In this document: positions 1-6,558 of the stretch, in pieces
Position numbering within the stretch: the stretch's first letter is position 1
Layout: each line of letters begins with the position of its first letter
NCBI GenBank assembly: GCA_030591305.1
Contig: JAUVBI010000102.1
Coordinates: forward strand, 1 to 10,140
Direction: 5' to 3'
DNA: 10,140 nucleotides
Source: Pseudomonadota bacterium
Lineage (GTDB): Bacteria; Pseudomonadota; Gammaproteobacteria; Pseudomonadales; Halieaceae
Made by a program: the position numbers and the translations under genes
Notes under the pieces: model-generated
What the model was told of the DNA's origin: nothing
Databases searched by the model: none
Seen by the model: the letters and a program-made list of their open reading frames with translations, nothing else

Positions 1-138
1 GCTTCTGCGGCAAATACCCTGGATGTGCAACTGAATCTGGAGCGAGACTTGATGCGCGCAGCGGGCAAGACCTATGATTATCAGGAAGGGGTTAAAGCAT
101 TCCTCGAAAAACGGCCACCTGGCTATAAGGGCGAATAA
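1..138 (+). CDS. paaG: PaaG, 1,2-epoxyphenylacetyl-CoA isomerase (C-terminal 45 residues only)
   Basis: An open frame enters from the window edge and stops at TAA 136-138. The visible 45 residues contain NTLDVQLNLERDL, then YDYQEGVKAFLEKRPP. This matches the C-terminal end of E. coli PaaG (NTLDTQLDLERD..., DYREGVSAFLAKRSP...) as I remember it. PaaG is a crotonase-fold enzyme that converts the ring-1,2-epoxide of phenylacetyl-CoA into the seven-membered oxepin-CoA. The catalytic part lies outside the window, so activity cannot be judged. The end of the gene lies 5 bases before the first ATG of paaJ, consistent with a shared transcript. The related hydratase PaaF is the main alternative, but the LDLERD-type tail favours PaaG. 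Confidence 0.85.
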   Translation, partial: ASAANTLDVQLNLERDLMRAAGKTYDYQEGVKAFLEKRPPGYKGE

Positions 139-143
139 ATATA

Positions 144-1379
144 ATGGATACAGATGAATTGGCCCGTGCCTGTGTAATGGCAGAAGCCTATATATGTGAT
201 GCAATTCGTACTCCTATAGGGCGTTATGGTGGCGGCTTGTCGTCTGTGCGCCCCGATGACCTGGGTGCACTTCCCATTAAGGCCCTAATGGAGCGCAATA
301 GAGGGGTTGCCTGGGATCGTGTCGATGATGTCTGGTACGGCTGTGCTAATCAGGCGGGTGAAGATAACCGCAATGTAGCGCGTATGAGTGCGCTGTTAGC
401 AGGGCTTCCTGTGGCTGTGCCCGGTGTGACACTCAATCGTCTGTGTGGTTCTGGTATGGATGCGGTGGGCACGGCGGCCCGTGCTATTAAGGCCGGCGAA
501 ATAAACCTGGCTATTGCCGGTGGTGTCGAGTCTATGTCTCGCGCACCTTTTGTGATGGGTAAAGGGGCTACAGCATTTAGTCGCAATGTGCAGATGTATG
601 ACACAACAATGGGTTGGCGATTTGTTAACAAGCTAATGCAGCGGCAATACGGCATCGACTCCATGCCTGAAACAGCGGAGAACGTGGCCGAAAGTTTTGC
701 TATCAGCCGAGAAGACCAGGATGCTTTTGCCCTTCGCAGCCAGCAGCGTGCAGCTAAAGCACAACAGGAGGGGCGTTTTGACGATGAAATTGTTCCTGTG
801 ACCATACCTCAGCGCAAGGGCGAACCCATTGTGGTGAGCGTCGATGAGCACCCAAGGGCCACCACATCGGAAGCGTTGGCAAAATTAGGAACGCCTTTTC
901 GAGAGGGCGGTACAGTGACAGCAGGCAATGCCTCCGGTGTAAATGATGGTGCCTGTGCCTTGTTAATCGCTTCATCTGAGGCGGTTGAAGCGTATTCTTT
1001 AGTTGCTAAAGCAAAAGTTTTGGCAATGGCAAACAGTGGTCTGGAGCCTCGTATTATGGGTTATGGGCCGGTAGAGGCAAGCCGCAAGGTGTTGGCTCGT
1101 ACCGGTTTGAGTATGGATGATATGGATGTCATTGAACTCAATGAAGCCTTTGCTGCGCAGGGTCTGGCGGTAACACGGGAGTTGGGTTTGGCAGATGATG
1201 CCGCACATGTGAACCCCAATGGCGGGGCCATAGCGCTGGGACATCCTCTGGGAATGAGTGGTGCACGCCTGGTAACCACGGCAGTGTATGAATTACAACG
1301 CACAGGTGGGCGGTATGCCCTGTGCACAATGTGTATTGGAGTTGGTCAGGGCATTGCCCTGATTATCGAACGTTGTTAA
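144..1379 (+). CDS. paaJ: PaaJ, 3-oxoadipyl-CoA / 3-oxo-5,6-dehydrosuberyl-CoA thiolase
   Basis: This is a full-length thiolase of 411 residues from ATG 144. It performs the two CoA-dependent cleavages of the phenylacetate pathway, of 3-oxo-5,6-dehydrosuberyl-CoA and of 3-oxoadipyl-CoA, in the cytoplasm. The nucleophilic cysteine is C101 in [11 protein letters not shown]. The C-terminal catalytic pair is H367 in [11 protein letters not shown] and C397 in [10 protein letters not shown]. The segment [15 protein letters not shown] is typical of the PaaJ/PcaF group. The start is uncertain: the E. coli protein begins at the equivalent of ATG 177 ([19 protein letters not shown]), which would give 400 residues. 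ATG 144 has a possible ribosome site (AAGGG 127-131, inside the end of paaG), whereas ATG 177 has none that I can see. PcaF of the beta-ketoadipate pathway is a close relative, but the paa neighbours decide the call. Confidence 0.94.
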   Translation: MDTDELARACVMAEAYICDAIRTPIGRYGGGLSSVRPDDLGALPIKALMERNRGVAWDRVDDVWYGCANQAGEDNRNVARMSALLAGLPVAVPGVTLNRLCGSGMDAVGTAARAIKAGEINLAIAGGVESMSRAPFVMGKGATAFSRNVQMYDTTMGWRFVNKLMQRQYGIDSMPETAENVAESFAISREDQDAFALRSQQRAAKAQQEGRFDDEIVPVTIPQRKGEPIVVSVDEHPRATTSEALAKLGTPFREGGTVTAGNASGVNDGACALLIASSEAVEAYSLVAKAKVLAMANSGLEPRIMGYGPVEASRKVLARTGLSMDDMDVIELNEAFAAQGLAVTRELGLADDAAHVNPNGGAIALGHPLGMSGARLVTTAVYELQRTGGRYALCTMCIGVGQGIALIIERC

Positions 1380-1398
1380 GTGATAGCGGAGAAAAGGC

Positions 1399-2358
1399 AT
1401 GACAAGAGCGCTGACAGAAGCTGAACTGGAAGAAAAATTCCAGGCCAGAATTGACGCTGAGGAAAAAATTGAGCCCAAGGACTGGATGCCGGAAAAATAC
1501 CGTAAGAATGTGCTGCGCCAGATGTCCCAGCACGCCCACTCGGAAGTGATTGGCATGCAGCCCGAGGGCAACTGGATTACCCGTGCACCCACACTGCATC
1601 GCAAGTGTATTTTATTGGCCAAAGTGCAGGATGAGGGAGGCCACGGCCTGTATCTGTACAGCGCGGCAGAGACTCTGGGTACCAGTCGGGAGGAAATGAA
1701 TGACGCCCTGCATGATGGGCGGGCAAAGTATGCATCCATTTTTAACTACCCCACTGTTACATGGGCCGACATGGGCGCTATTGGCTGGTTAGTTGATGGC
1801 GCTGCCATCGTCAACCAGGTTTCTTTGCAGCGTACGTCCTACGGACCTTATTCCAGAGGCATGGTGCGTATCTGTAAAGAAGAGAGTTTTCATCAGCGTC
1901 AGGGCTATCATATTATGATGGTGTTAATGCGGGGTAGTGATGCGCAGAAAAATATGGCGCAGGATGCATTAAATCGCTTCTGGTGGCCTTCGATGATGAT
2001 GTTTGGCCCACACGACACAGAGTCAGCCCACACAGCGCAGTCCATGAAGTGGAAGATAAAGCGCCAGACCAATGATGAACTGCGTCAGAAGTTTGTCGAT
2101 CAAAGTGTTAAACAGGCGGAAGTTATCGGCCTGAAAATCCCCGACCCTGACCTCAAGTGGAATGAGGAACGCGGGCATTACGATTTTGGTGAGATCGACT
2201 GGGAAGAGTTTAAACAGGTGATAAACGGTAATGGGCTCTGCAACCGTCAGCGTATGGCACACCATATTAAGGCTCAGGAAGAGGGCAAGTGGGTGCGGGA
2301 TGCAATTACAGCCTACGAAGAGAAAAAACGTCAACGCGCTGATCAAGCAGCTGCCTAG
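1399..2358 (+). CDS. paaA: PaaA, phenylacetyl-CoA 1,2-epoxidase catalytic subunit
   Basis: This 319-residue ferritin-like protein is the catalytic diiron subunit of the PaaABCE monooxygenase, which inserts one oxygen atom of O2 into the aromatic ring of phenylacetyl-CoA. The two E-x-x-H motifs expected of a bacterial multicomponent monooxygenase are present: E79-H82 in [14 protein letters not shown] and E162-H165 in [11 protein letters not shown]. Other stretches nearly identical to E. coli PaaA include [30 protein letters not shown] and FGEIDWEEF. The start ATG 1399 is supported by GGAG at 1388-1391. The protein is about 10 residues longer than the E. coli one, with the extra length split between the two ends. 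The gene lies 19 bases after paaJ and 12 before paaB. Confidence 0.97.
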   Translation: MTRALTEAELEEKFQARIDAEEKIEPKDWMPEKYRKNVLRQMSQHAHSEVIGMQPEGNWITRAPTLHRKCILLAKVQDEGGHGLYLYSAAETLGTSREEMNDALHDGRAKYASIFNYPTVTWADMGAIGWLVDGAAIVNQVSLQRTSYGPYSRGMVRICKEESFHQRQGYHIMMVLMRGSDAQKNMAQDALNRFWWPSMMMFGPHDTESAHTAQSMKWKIKRQTNDELRQKFVDQSVKQAEVIGLKIPDPDLKWNEERGHYDFGEIDWEEFKQVINGNGLCNRQRMAHHIKAQEEGKWVRDAITAYEEKKRQRADQAAA

Positions 2359-2370
2359 AGAGGAACTATC

Positions 2371-2655
2371 ATGTCAGACCATATGAAATTGTACGAAATA
2401 TTTCTTCGCTCCAAGCGGGGCCTGGATCACAAACATGTCGGCAGCTTACACGCTGAAGATGCCCAGCAGGCGCTGGAATATGCGCGGGATGTTTACACAC
2501 GGCGCAGTGAGGGTGTGAGTATATGGGTGGTTAATTCTTCCGATATTGTCGCCTCACAGGAAGACGATTGCGAGAGCTTTTACGATCCACACGACGACAA
2601 ACCCTATCGCCATGCAACGCACTACCAGTTGCCCGATGAAGTTAATAATATGTGA
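2371..2655 (+). CDS. paaB: PaaB, phenylacetyl-CoA 1,2-epoxidase subunit B
   Basis: This 94-residue protein closely matches E. coli PaaB (95 residues). Recognisable blocks are LYEIFLRSKRGLDHKHVGSL (7-26), YTRRSEGVSIWVV (42-54) and DIVASQ (58-63). PaaB is a small non-catalytic component of the epoxidase that organises the PaaA-PaaC core and is needed for the active complex. ATG 2371 has a good ribosome site, GAGGAA at 2360-2365. The gene lies between paaA and paaC in the usual order, and its stop codon TGA overlaps the ribosome site of paaC, which suggests coupled translation. Confidence 0.96.
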   Translation: MSDHMKLYEIFLRSKRGLDHKHVGSLHAEDAQQALEYARDVYTRRSEGVSIWVVNSSDIVASQEDDCESFYDPHDDKPYRHATHYQLPDEVNNM

Positions 2656-2664
2656 GGGTGCGTC

Positions 2665-3432
2665 ATGACTGACAACAATGCCAAAGAAATGATTAAACAA
2701 TATGCGATACGCCTGGGAGACGATGCCCTGGTGCAGGGCCACCGCCTGTCCGAATGGTGTAGAAATGGCCCCTTCCTGGAAGAGGACCTGGCCCTGACCA
2801 ATGTGGCCCTGGACTTTATTGGCCGAGCGCGCATGTTTTACAGCTATGCCGCTGATATCGATGGTGGAGAGTTTACCGAGGACAGTTATGCTTACCAGCG
2901 TGACTGCCGTGAGTTTACCAATTTATTGATTCATGAATTACCCGGGGGTGATTTTGCCTTTACTATGGCGCGCCAGTACCTGATGGACGAATACAGCTTG
3001 ATGTTTATGGAGCGCTTGTGCGACTCCAGTGACGAGATGCTGGCTGCGGTGGCTGCGAAGTCAGTGAAGGAGAGCCGTTACCATTTACGTCGCAGTCGCG
3101 ATTGGGTGTTGCGCCTTGGTGATGGTACCCAGGAGAGCCACACACGTATGCAAAAGGCGGTGGATGACCTGTGGGGTTATATGCCCGAGGTGTTCGAGTT
3201 GGATGAACTGGAACGGGGGCTTGCCGATAAGGGTATTGCCGTGGACAGCGTTGCATTGAAAGACGGCTGGGAAAAGTCGGTAAGAGAAACCTTTAGTGAG
3301 GCTACTATTGACGTGCCCGCAGACGGCTGGTCTGTCAGGGGCGGACGCCAGGGTCTACACACCGAACACCTGGGACATATGCTCAGCGATTTGCAGTTTG
3401 TGCAGCGCGCTTACCCGGGACAGGAATGGTAG
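2665..3432 (+). CDS. paaC: PaaC, phenylacetyl-CoA 1,2-epoxidase structural subunit
   Basis: This 255-residue ferritin-like helical protein is the structural partner of PaaA in the epoxidase heterodimer. It resembles E. coli PaaC (248 residues) throughout: YAIRLGDDALVQGHRLSEW (13-31), DLALTNVALDFIGRARMFYS (41-60), the segment SVKESRYHLRRS (133-144), and the tail GLHTEHLGHML...PGQEW. PaaC has the same fold as PaaA but lacks a working metal site in characterised homologues. The N-terminus is about seven residues longer than in E. coli, and ATG 2689 (M9) is an alternative start. ATG 2665 is preferred because GAGGG lies at 2654-2658, six bases upstream. Confidence 0.96.
   Translation: MTDNNAKEMIKQYAIRLGDDALVQGHRLSEWCRNGPFLEEDLALTNVALDFIGRARMFYSYAADIDGGEFTEDSYAYQRDCREFTNLLIHELPGGDFAFTMARQYLMDEYSLMFMERLCDSSDEMLAAVAAKSVKESRYHLRRSRDWVLRLGDGTQESHTRMQKAVDDLWGYMPEVFELDELERGLADKGIAVDSVALKDGWEKSVRETFSEATIDVPADGWSVRGGRQGLHTEHLGHMLSDLQFVQRAYPGQEW
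3422..3426 (+). promoter_or_regulatory. Ribosome binding site that supports the GTG start of paaD
   Basis: AGGAA lies inside the last codons of paaC, seven bases before GTG 3434. It supports GTG as the paaD start and implies translational coupling between paaC and paaD. Confidence 0.6.
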
Positions 3433-3433
3433 G

Positions 3434-3958
3434 GTGAATAACACGGCCGACACTATTTTTGCGCTGCCGCTTGAGGAATACCAGCGCCGCATGCGACGGG
3501 CAGACTCTGCCCAGCCGAAGTTGTGGGCACTACTGGATGTAGTTAAAGACCCGGAAATCCCGGTAATCAGCATCTGGGAGTTGGGTATCTTGCAGGACAT
3601 TGAGTTGCGTGAGGATAAAGTTGTTGTGACCATCACGCCGACTTATTCGGGTTGTCCGGCGATGGGTGTTATTACCGAGGACGTTGTCAGTGCTCTGGCG
3701 GAGGGTGGTTATTCAAATAGTGAAGTCGTCATGCGATTATCACCGGCCTGGTCTACCAGCTGGATAGTAGATGAAGCGCAGGAGGCTCTGCGTAACTACG
3801 GTATAGCGCCTCCAGGCCAGGCCGATAATAGGGTCACTTGTCCTCAGTGCGGTTCGGAAAATACCCGTTGTATCAGTGAGTTTGGTTCTACCGCTTGTAA
3901 GGCACTGTACCAGTGTAGTGATTGTGCGGAACCCTTTGATCGTTTTAAACCAATTTAG
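3434..3958 (+). CDS. paaD: PaaD, DUF59/MIP18-type maturation factor of the phenylacetyl-CoA epoxidase
   Basis: The gene encodes 174 residues from a GTG start one base after the paaC stop. The open frame extends upstream to ATG 3296, but that part lies inside paaC and is unlike PaaD, so GTG 3434 with its AGGAA site is chosen. ATG 3491 (155 residues) is a less likely alternative. The N-terminal DUF59/MIP18 domain has DPEIPVIS at 39-46 and TPTYSGCPAMG with C74. The C-terminus carries a zinc-ribbon-like motif: C136-P-Q-C139, then EFGSTACKALY, then C161-S-D-C164. Family members help assemble Fe-S clusters. PaaD is required for epoxidase activity in vivo, probably through maturation of the PaaE cluster or the diiron site; this role is known from the family, not visible here. 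Confidence 0.93.
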   Translation: MNNTADTIFALPLEEYQRRMRRADSAQPKLWALLDVVKDPEIPVISIWELGILQDIELREDKVVVTITPTYSGCPAMGVITEDVVSALAEGGYSNSEVVMRLSPAWSTSWIVDEAQEALRNYGIAPPGQADNRVTCPQCGSENTRCISEFGSTACKALYQCSDCAEPFDRFKPI

Positions 3959-4003
3959 ATTTTTTTAGCCTTTTACTATGGGTTACTCAATCAGGAAGTT
4001 GTT

Positions 4004-5095
4004 ATGTCAGATTCTCAGTTCTATTCATTGACCGTTGCCGCTGTGGCGCCGGAGACCGATAACGCCATCAGGCTTAGTTTTGTCGTTCCCCCCGAGTTGC
4101 AGGAAACCTTTAATTATAAACAGGGACAGTATTTGACCCTGGAGTCGACGGTAGAGGGAGAGCGGGTCAGGCGCTCTTACTCTATTTGTTCAGGTATTAA
4201 TGATGAGGCCATGCAGGTTGCCATCAAGAGAGTAGAGGGGGGTGTGTTTTCCAATTACGCCAACGATACCTTTGAAGCGGGAGCCACACTCAATGTTATG
4301 CCACCCCAGGGGAATTTTTACACAGAACTGGATGCCGGGCAGTCGCGAAACTACCTGTTTATTGTATCCGGTAGTGGCATCACTCCGGTGGTATCCAATA
4401 TCAAGTCTATTCTGGAAGAGGAACCCAATAGTCGGGTAACCCTGCTGTACAGCAATCAGCGCACTAACACTATGATGTTTCGTGAGACATTGAGTTTCCT
4501 TAAAAACCGCTATATGACGCGGCTTCACTGGGTGAATATTTTCAGTCGCGAAGATCAGGGTTGTGATGTTCTTAACGGTCGAATGAATAATCGTAAAGGC
4601 GGTGAGCTAAATCGACAGTTGGTTAATTTAAAAAGTTTTGACGAATATTTTATCTGTGGCCCGGAATCCATGATATCAGAAGTTTCCCGTGGCTTGCGTA
4701 CGGTGGGTGCCTGTGAAGAAAACATCCACTACGAACTGTTCGCTTCCTCTGCTGAGGATGCCCGGGCCATTGTCGAAAAACACCATGCTCGCGCCAGAGA
4801 ATACGGCGGAAAAACCAGTGATGTCACAGTTATCATGGATGGTCGCGCCAGCCAGTTTGAATTGTCGGCCGATGGCGAAAACGTACTGGATGCCGGCCTG
4901 AATCACGGTATTGATTTACCCTATTCCTGCAAGGGCGGTGTCTGCTCAACCTGTAAAGCAAAGTTGATCGAGGGCCAGGTTGATATGGATATTACACATG
5001 GCCTGGAGCCGGGGGAGCAGGAAGCGGGCTTTATTCTTACCTGCCAGGCCCACCCGATAAGTGATAAGGTGGTGGTGGACTTCGATCAGAGATAG
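4004..5095 (+). CDS. paaE: PaaE, NADPH-dependent reductase subunit of the phenylacetyl-CoA epoxidase
   Basis: This 363-residue protein joins a ferredoxin-NADP reductase domain to a C-terminal plant-type ferredoxin. The flavin-binding motif R57-S-Y-S60 is followed by the pyridine-nucleotide loop VSGSGITPVV (121-130) and YFICGPESM. The 2Fe-2S ligands are C309, C314, C317 and C347 in YSCKGGVCSTC...LTCQAHP. PaaE passes electrons from NADPH through FAD and the cluster to the PaaA diiron centre. ATG 4004 has AGGAAG at 3994-3999. The 45-base gap after paaD is AT-rich (TTTTTT at 3960-3965) but I see no stem before it, so I do not call a terminator. The next gene encodes a membrane b-type cytochrome lacking its own flavin domain, which makes PaaE a candidate electron donor to it; that is inference. 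Confidence 0.96.
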   Translation: MSDSQFYSLTVAAVAPETDNAIRLSFVVPPELQETFNYKQGQYLTLESTVEGERVRRSYSICSGINDEAMQVAIKRVEGGVFSNYANDTFEAGATLNVMPPQGNFYTELDAGQSRNYLFIVSGSGITPVVSNIKSILEEEPNSRVTLLYSNQRTNTMMFRETLSFLKNRYMTRLHWVNIFSREDQGCDVLNGRMNNRKGGELNRQLVNLKSFDEYFICGPESMISEVSRGLRTVGACEENIHYELFASSAEDARAIVEKHHARAREYGGKTSDVTVIMDGRASQFELSADGENVLDAGLNHGIDLPYSCKGGVCSTCKAKLIEGQVDMDITHGLEPGEQEAGFILTCQAHPISDKVVVDFDQR

Positions 5096-5126
5096 AGCGG
5101 CCACTTTTCCGATATATTATTGAACT

Positions 5127-5894
5127 ATGAGGAGTCCTCCCGAATTGCAAACTGGGCAGAAAACCGCCCCCCAGGCACTTAAATTTGCGGTGCTACTGGC
5201 GGCCTGTATGTTGGCACCTATATTAATTATTTCTATCTTTCCGTTCCCGCCGGGGATACGGCTTCTGTGGGATTGGGCGAACGCGATGGGCTACATGGCC
5301 ATGGCGGTGTGCCTGTTACTGTTTGTTTACAAAGGAAGGCCGCACAGTTTTCCCGCCTATAGCGGACGCTTTTTTGCCAATCTACATAGAGATCTGGGCT
5401 ATGTTGTAATACTGCTCATAGGGGGTCATATCGGCGTATTGCTGGCAATCGAGCCGCTGCTGCTGGAATACCTGAAGCCAACCGCGCCACTGCACATACT
5501 ATCGGGTCTGCTGGCGACAATTTTAATGCTGCTTCTGCTAGCATTCTCTATTTTCCCACTACGTCGTCTTTTGTGGCGAGACTATCATTTGTTTCGACAT
5601 GTGCATGCCATGGTGGCCATAACTGCTCTGGGGCTGTTGTTTTACCACATTCTGCTCAGTGGTTTTTACCTCAACAGTTACTGGAAGAAAGGCTTGCTGG
5701 CAGCTGTTACAGTTAGTGTCGTAGCCTATTACACAATGGATAAGGTGCCCGCCGTACCTGCAAGGGCTTCACGTGTGCGGGACAGTAGCAGATATTCTCG
5801 TAGATTCAGCTATGGCTGTACGTTTGGCGCACTGCTTTTCAGTCTCCTTTATGCCTTTCTGAATAACCTTGATTGGCAGAATTCAAGTGATTAG
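5127..5894 (+). CDS. Predicted membrane cytochrome b, ferric-reductase-like transmembrane protein
   Basis: This 255-residue membrane protein has about seven hydrophobic segments, near residues 18-39, 49-68, 91-110, 124-143, 157-178, 188-204 and 229-246. Histidines in or at the ends of helices are H87 (NLHRDLGY), H101 (GGHIG), H123, H154, H158, H160 (HLFRHVHAM) and H174 (FYHILLSG). This resembles the ferric-reductase-like/MsrQ family, where pairs of histidines hold b hemes. Unlike full ferric reductases or NADPH oxidases, it has no C-terminal FAD/NAD domain, so electrons must come from another protein. The start is unclear: ATG 5127 has no visible ribosome site, while an in-frame TTG at 5145 lies ten bases after AGGAG (249 residues). 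It is followed after six bases by a tetraheme cytochrome c, so the two probably act together to move electrons across the membrane. The physiological acceptor is unknown. Confidence 0.75.
   Translation: MRSPPELQTGQKTAPQALKFAVLLAACMLAPILIISIFPFPPGIRLLWDWANAMGYMAMAVCLLLFVYKGRPHSFPAYSGRFFANLHRDLGYVVILLIGGHIGVLLAIEPLLLEYLKPTAPLHILSGLLATILMLLLLAFSIFPLRRLLWRDYHLFRHVHAMVAITALGLLFYHILLSGFYLNSYWKKGLLAAVTVSVVAYYTMDKVPAVPARASRVRDSSRYSRRFSYGCTFGALLFSLLYAFLNNLDWQNSSD
5130..5134 (+). promoter_or_regulatory. Possible ribosome binding site for a TTG start of the cytochrome b gene
   Basis: AGGAG lies directly after the first in-frame ATG (5127) and ten bases before TTG 5145. The ATG itself has no purine-rich site upstream. 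The true N-terminus may therefore be LQTGQKTAPQALKF, with the TTG read as Met. The six extra residues are outside the first membrane helix, so the choice does not affect function assignment. Confidence 0.4.
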
Positions 5895-5900
5895 CAGTCT

Positions 5901-6257
5901 ATGAAAACGCCGGCAATATGGCCGTTTACAGTTGGCGGGCTGCTTCTGGCGGTGCTTATTTTGTGGCTTGCCGAGAGCTATCGCAGCAGCAACATAAAAG
6001 AGCATGTGCTATTGCCTGTTTCCTTCGAGCACAGTGATCATGCGCAGACCCAATGCGCACAGTGCCACCATAACTTTACCGACAAGGCTGGCGGGGGAAC
6101 ATGTTATAACTGTCACAGGTATTCACCGGATGTGACGGGTGATATGGAAAAAACATTTCATGACTTCTGCTTCGGCTGTCATGTAGAAAAACGCCTGGAC
6201 GATGAAGATTCCGGCCCCATGCGAGAGTGCTCAGCTTGCCATGAACAGTCCTTATGA
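5901..6257 (+). CDS. Membrane-anchored tetraheme cytochrome c of the c3 (class III) type
   Basis: This 118-residue protein has one N-terminal hydrophobic helix (about 7-24) and then a periplasmic domain with four C-x-x-C-H heme sites: CAQCH 52-56, CYNCH 68-72, CFGCH 90-94 and CSACH 110-114. The pattern FEHSDHA...CAQCHH resembles the start of Desulfovibrio cytochrome c3 (FNHSTHK...CDDCHH), and CFGCHVE resembles CVGCHVE. H44, H47, H57 and H87 could be the four distal ligands, giving bis-histidine, low-potential hemes. No cysteine-based lipoprotein site is seen, so the helix is probably an uncleaved anchor. No clear ribosome site precedes ATG 5901, and translation may be coupled to the cytochrome b gene six bases upstream. 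Likely role: accept electrons from that membrane protein in the periplasm (inference). Confidence 0.85.
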   Translation: MKTPAIWPFTVGGLLLAVLILWLAESYRSSNIKEHVLLPVSFEHSDHAQTQCAQCHHNFTDKAGGGTCYNCHRYSPDVTGDMEKTFHDFCFGCHVEKRLDDEDSGPMRECSACHEQSL

Positions 6258-6293
6258 TCGATACGATAAATAGAATATGAAGGAGTAATTTAG

Positions 6294-6557
6294 ATGAATG
6301 ACAGCGAAAAGCTTGTAGCTATAGAGAAAAAAGTTCGGCAGCGACTTCTGTTTACGGGCTTTACTATAGTGCTTTATTTTTCCTATGTGTTGAATTACAC
6401 CAGTGCCGGATCTTTTTTGGGTCAGACAATAGGTGATTCGCATATAACAGGGTCACTGGTTTTGTATGTTTCCCTGATAGTTATTTTTATTATTCTTGAG
6501 TTGATATTCCTATATATCAACAGTGAAAAAAATACTGACAGTGGGCGGGGTGAATAA
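6294..6557 (+). CDS. DUF485 (YjcH-like) small inner-membrane protein
   Basis: This 87-residue protein has two membrane helices (about 18-35 and 52-75), a charged N-terminus and a charged tail. The size and two-helix layout fit DUF485, the family of E. coli YjcH. YjcH-type genes almost always sit directly before an ActP-type symporter, as here, where the next ATG is one base after this stop. The role is not established; a subunit or assembly partner of the symporter is the usual guess. ATG 6294 has an excellent ribosome site, AAGGAG at 6280-6285. Sequence identity to YjcH is low by eye, so the call rests on size, topology and neighbour. Base composition is more AT-rich than the paa genes. Confidence 0.75.
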   Translation: MNDSEKLVAIEKKVRQRLLFTGFTIVLYFSYVLNYTSAGSFLGQTIGDSHITGSLVLYVSLIVIFIILELIFLYINSEKNTDSGRGE

Positions 6558-6558
6558 C

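Noticed and set aside
350..805. Antisense open frame of 151 codons within paaJ
   Set aside because: It is a shadow of a clear thiolase gene, with no family resemblance and no ribosome site.
1293..1739. Antisense open frame of 148 codons across the paaJ-paaA junction
   Set aside because: Both overlapped genes are certain and the predicted protein has no recognisable features.
3296..3433. In-frame extension of paaD back to ATG 3296 (46 extra residues)
   Set aside because: It lies wholly within paaC in another frame, is unlike PaaD, and GTG 3434 has a ribosome site and gives the family length.
3959..4003. Terminator between paaD and paaE at the T run 3960-3965
   Set aside because: No GC-rich stem precedes the T run, and paaE belongs to the same complex as the upstream genes.
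6523..6558. Earlier ATG for the ActP-type symporter
   Set aside because: It overlaps the DUF485 gene, adds 12 residues unlike the family, and would spoil the signal-like N-terminus that begins at 6559.
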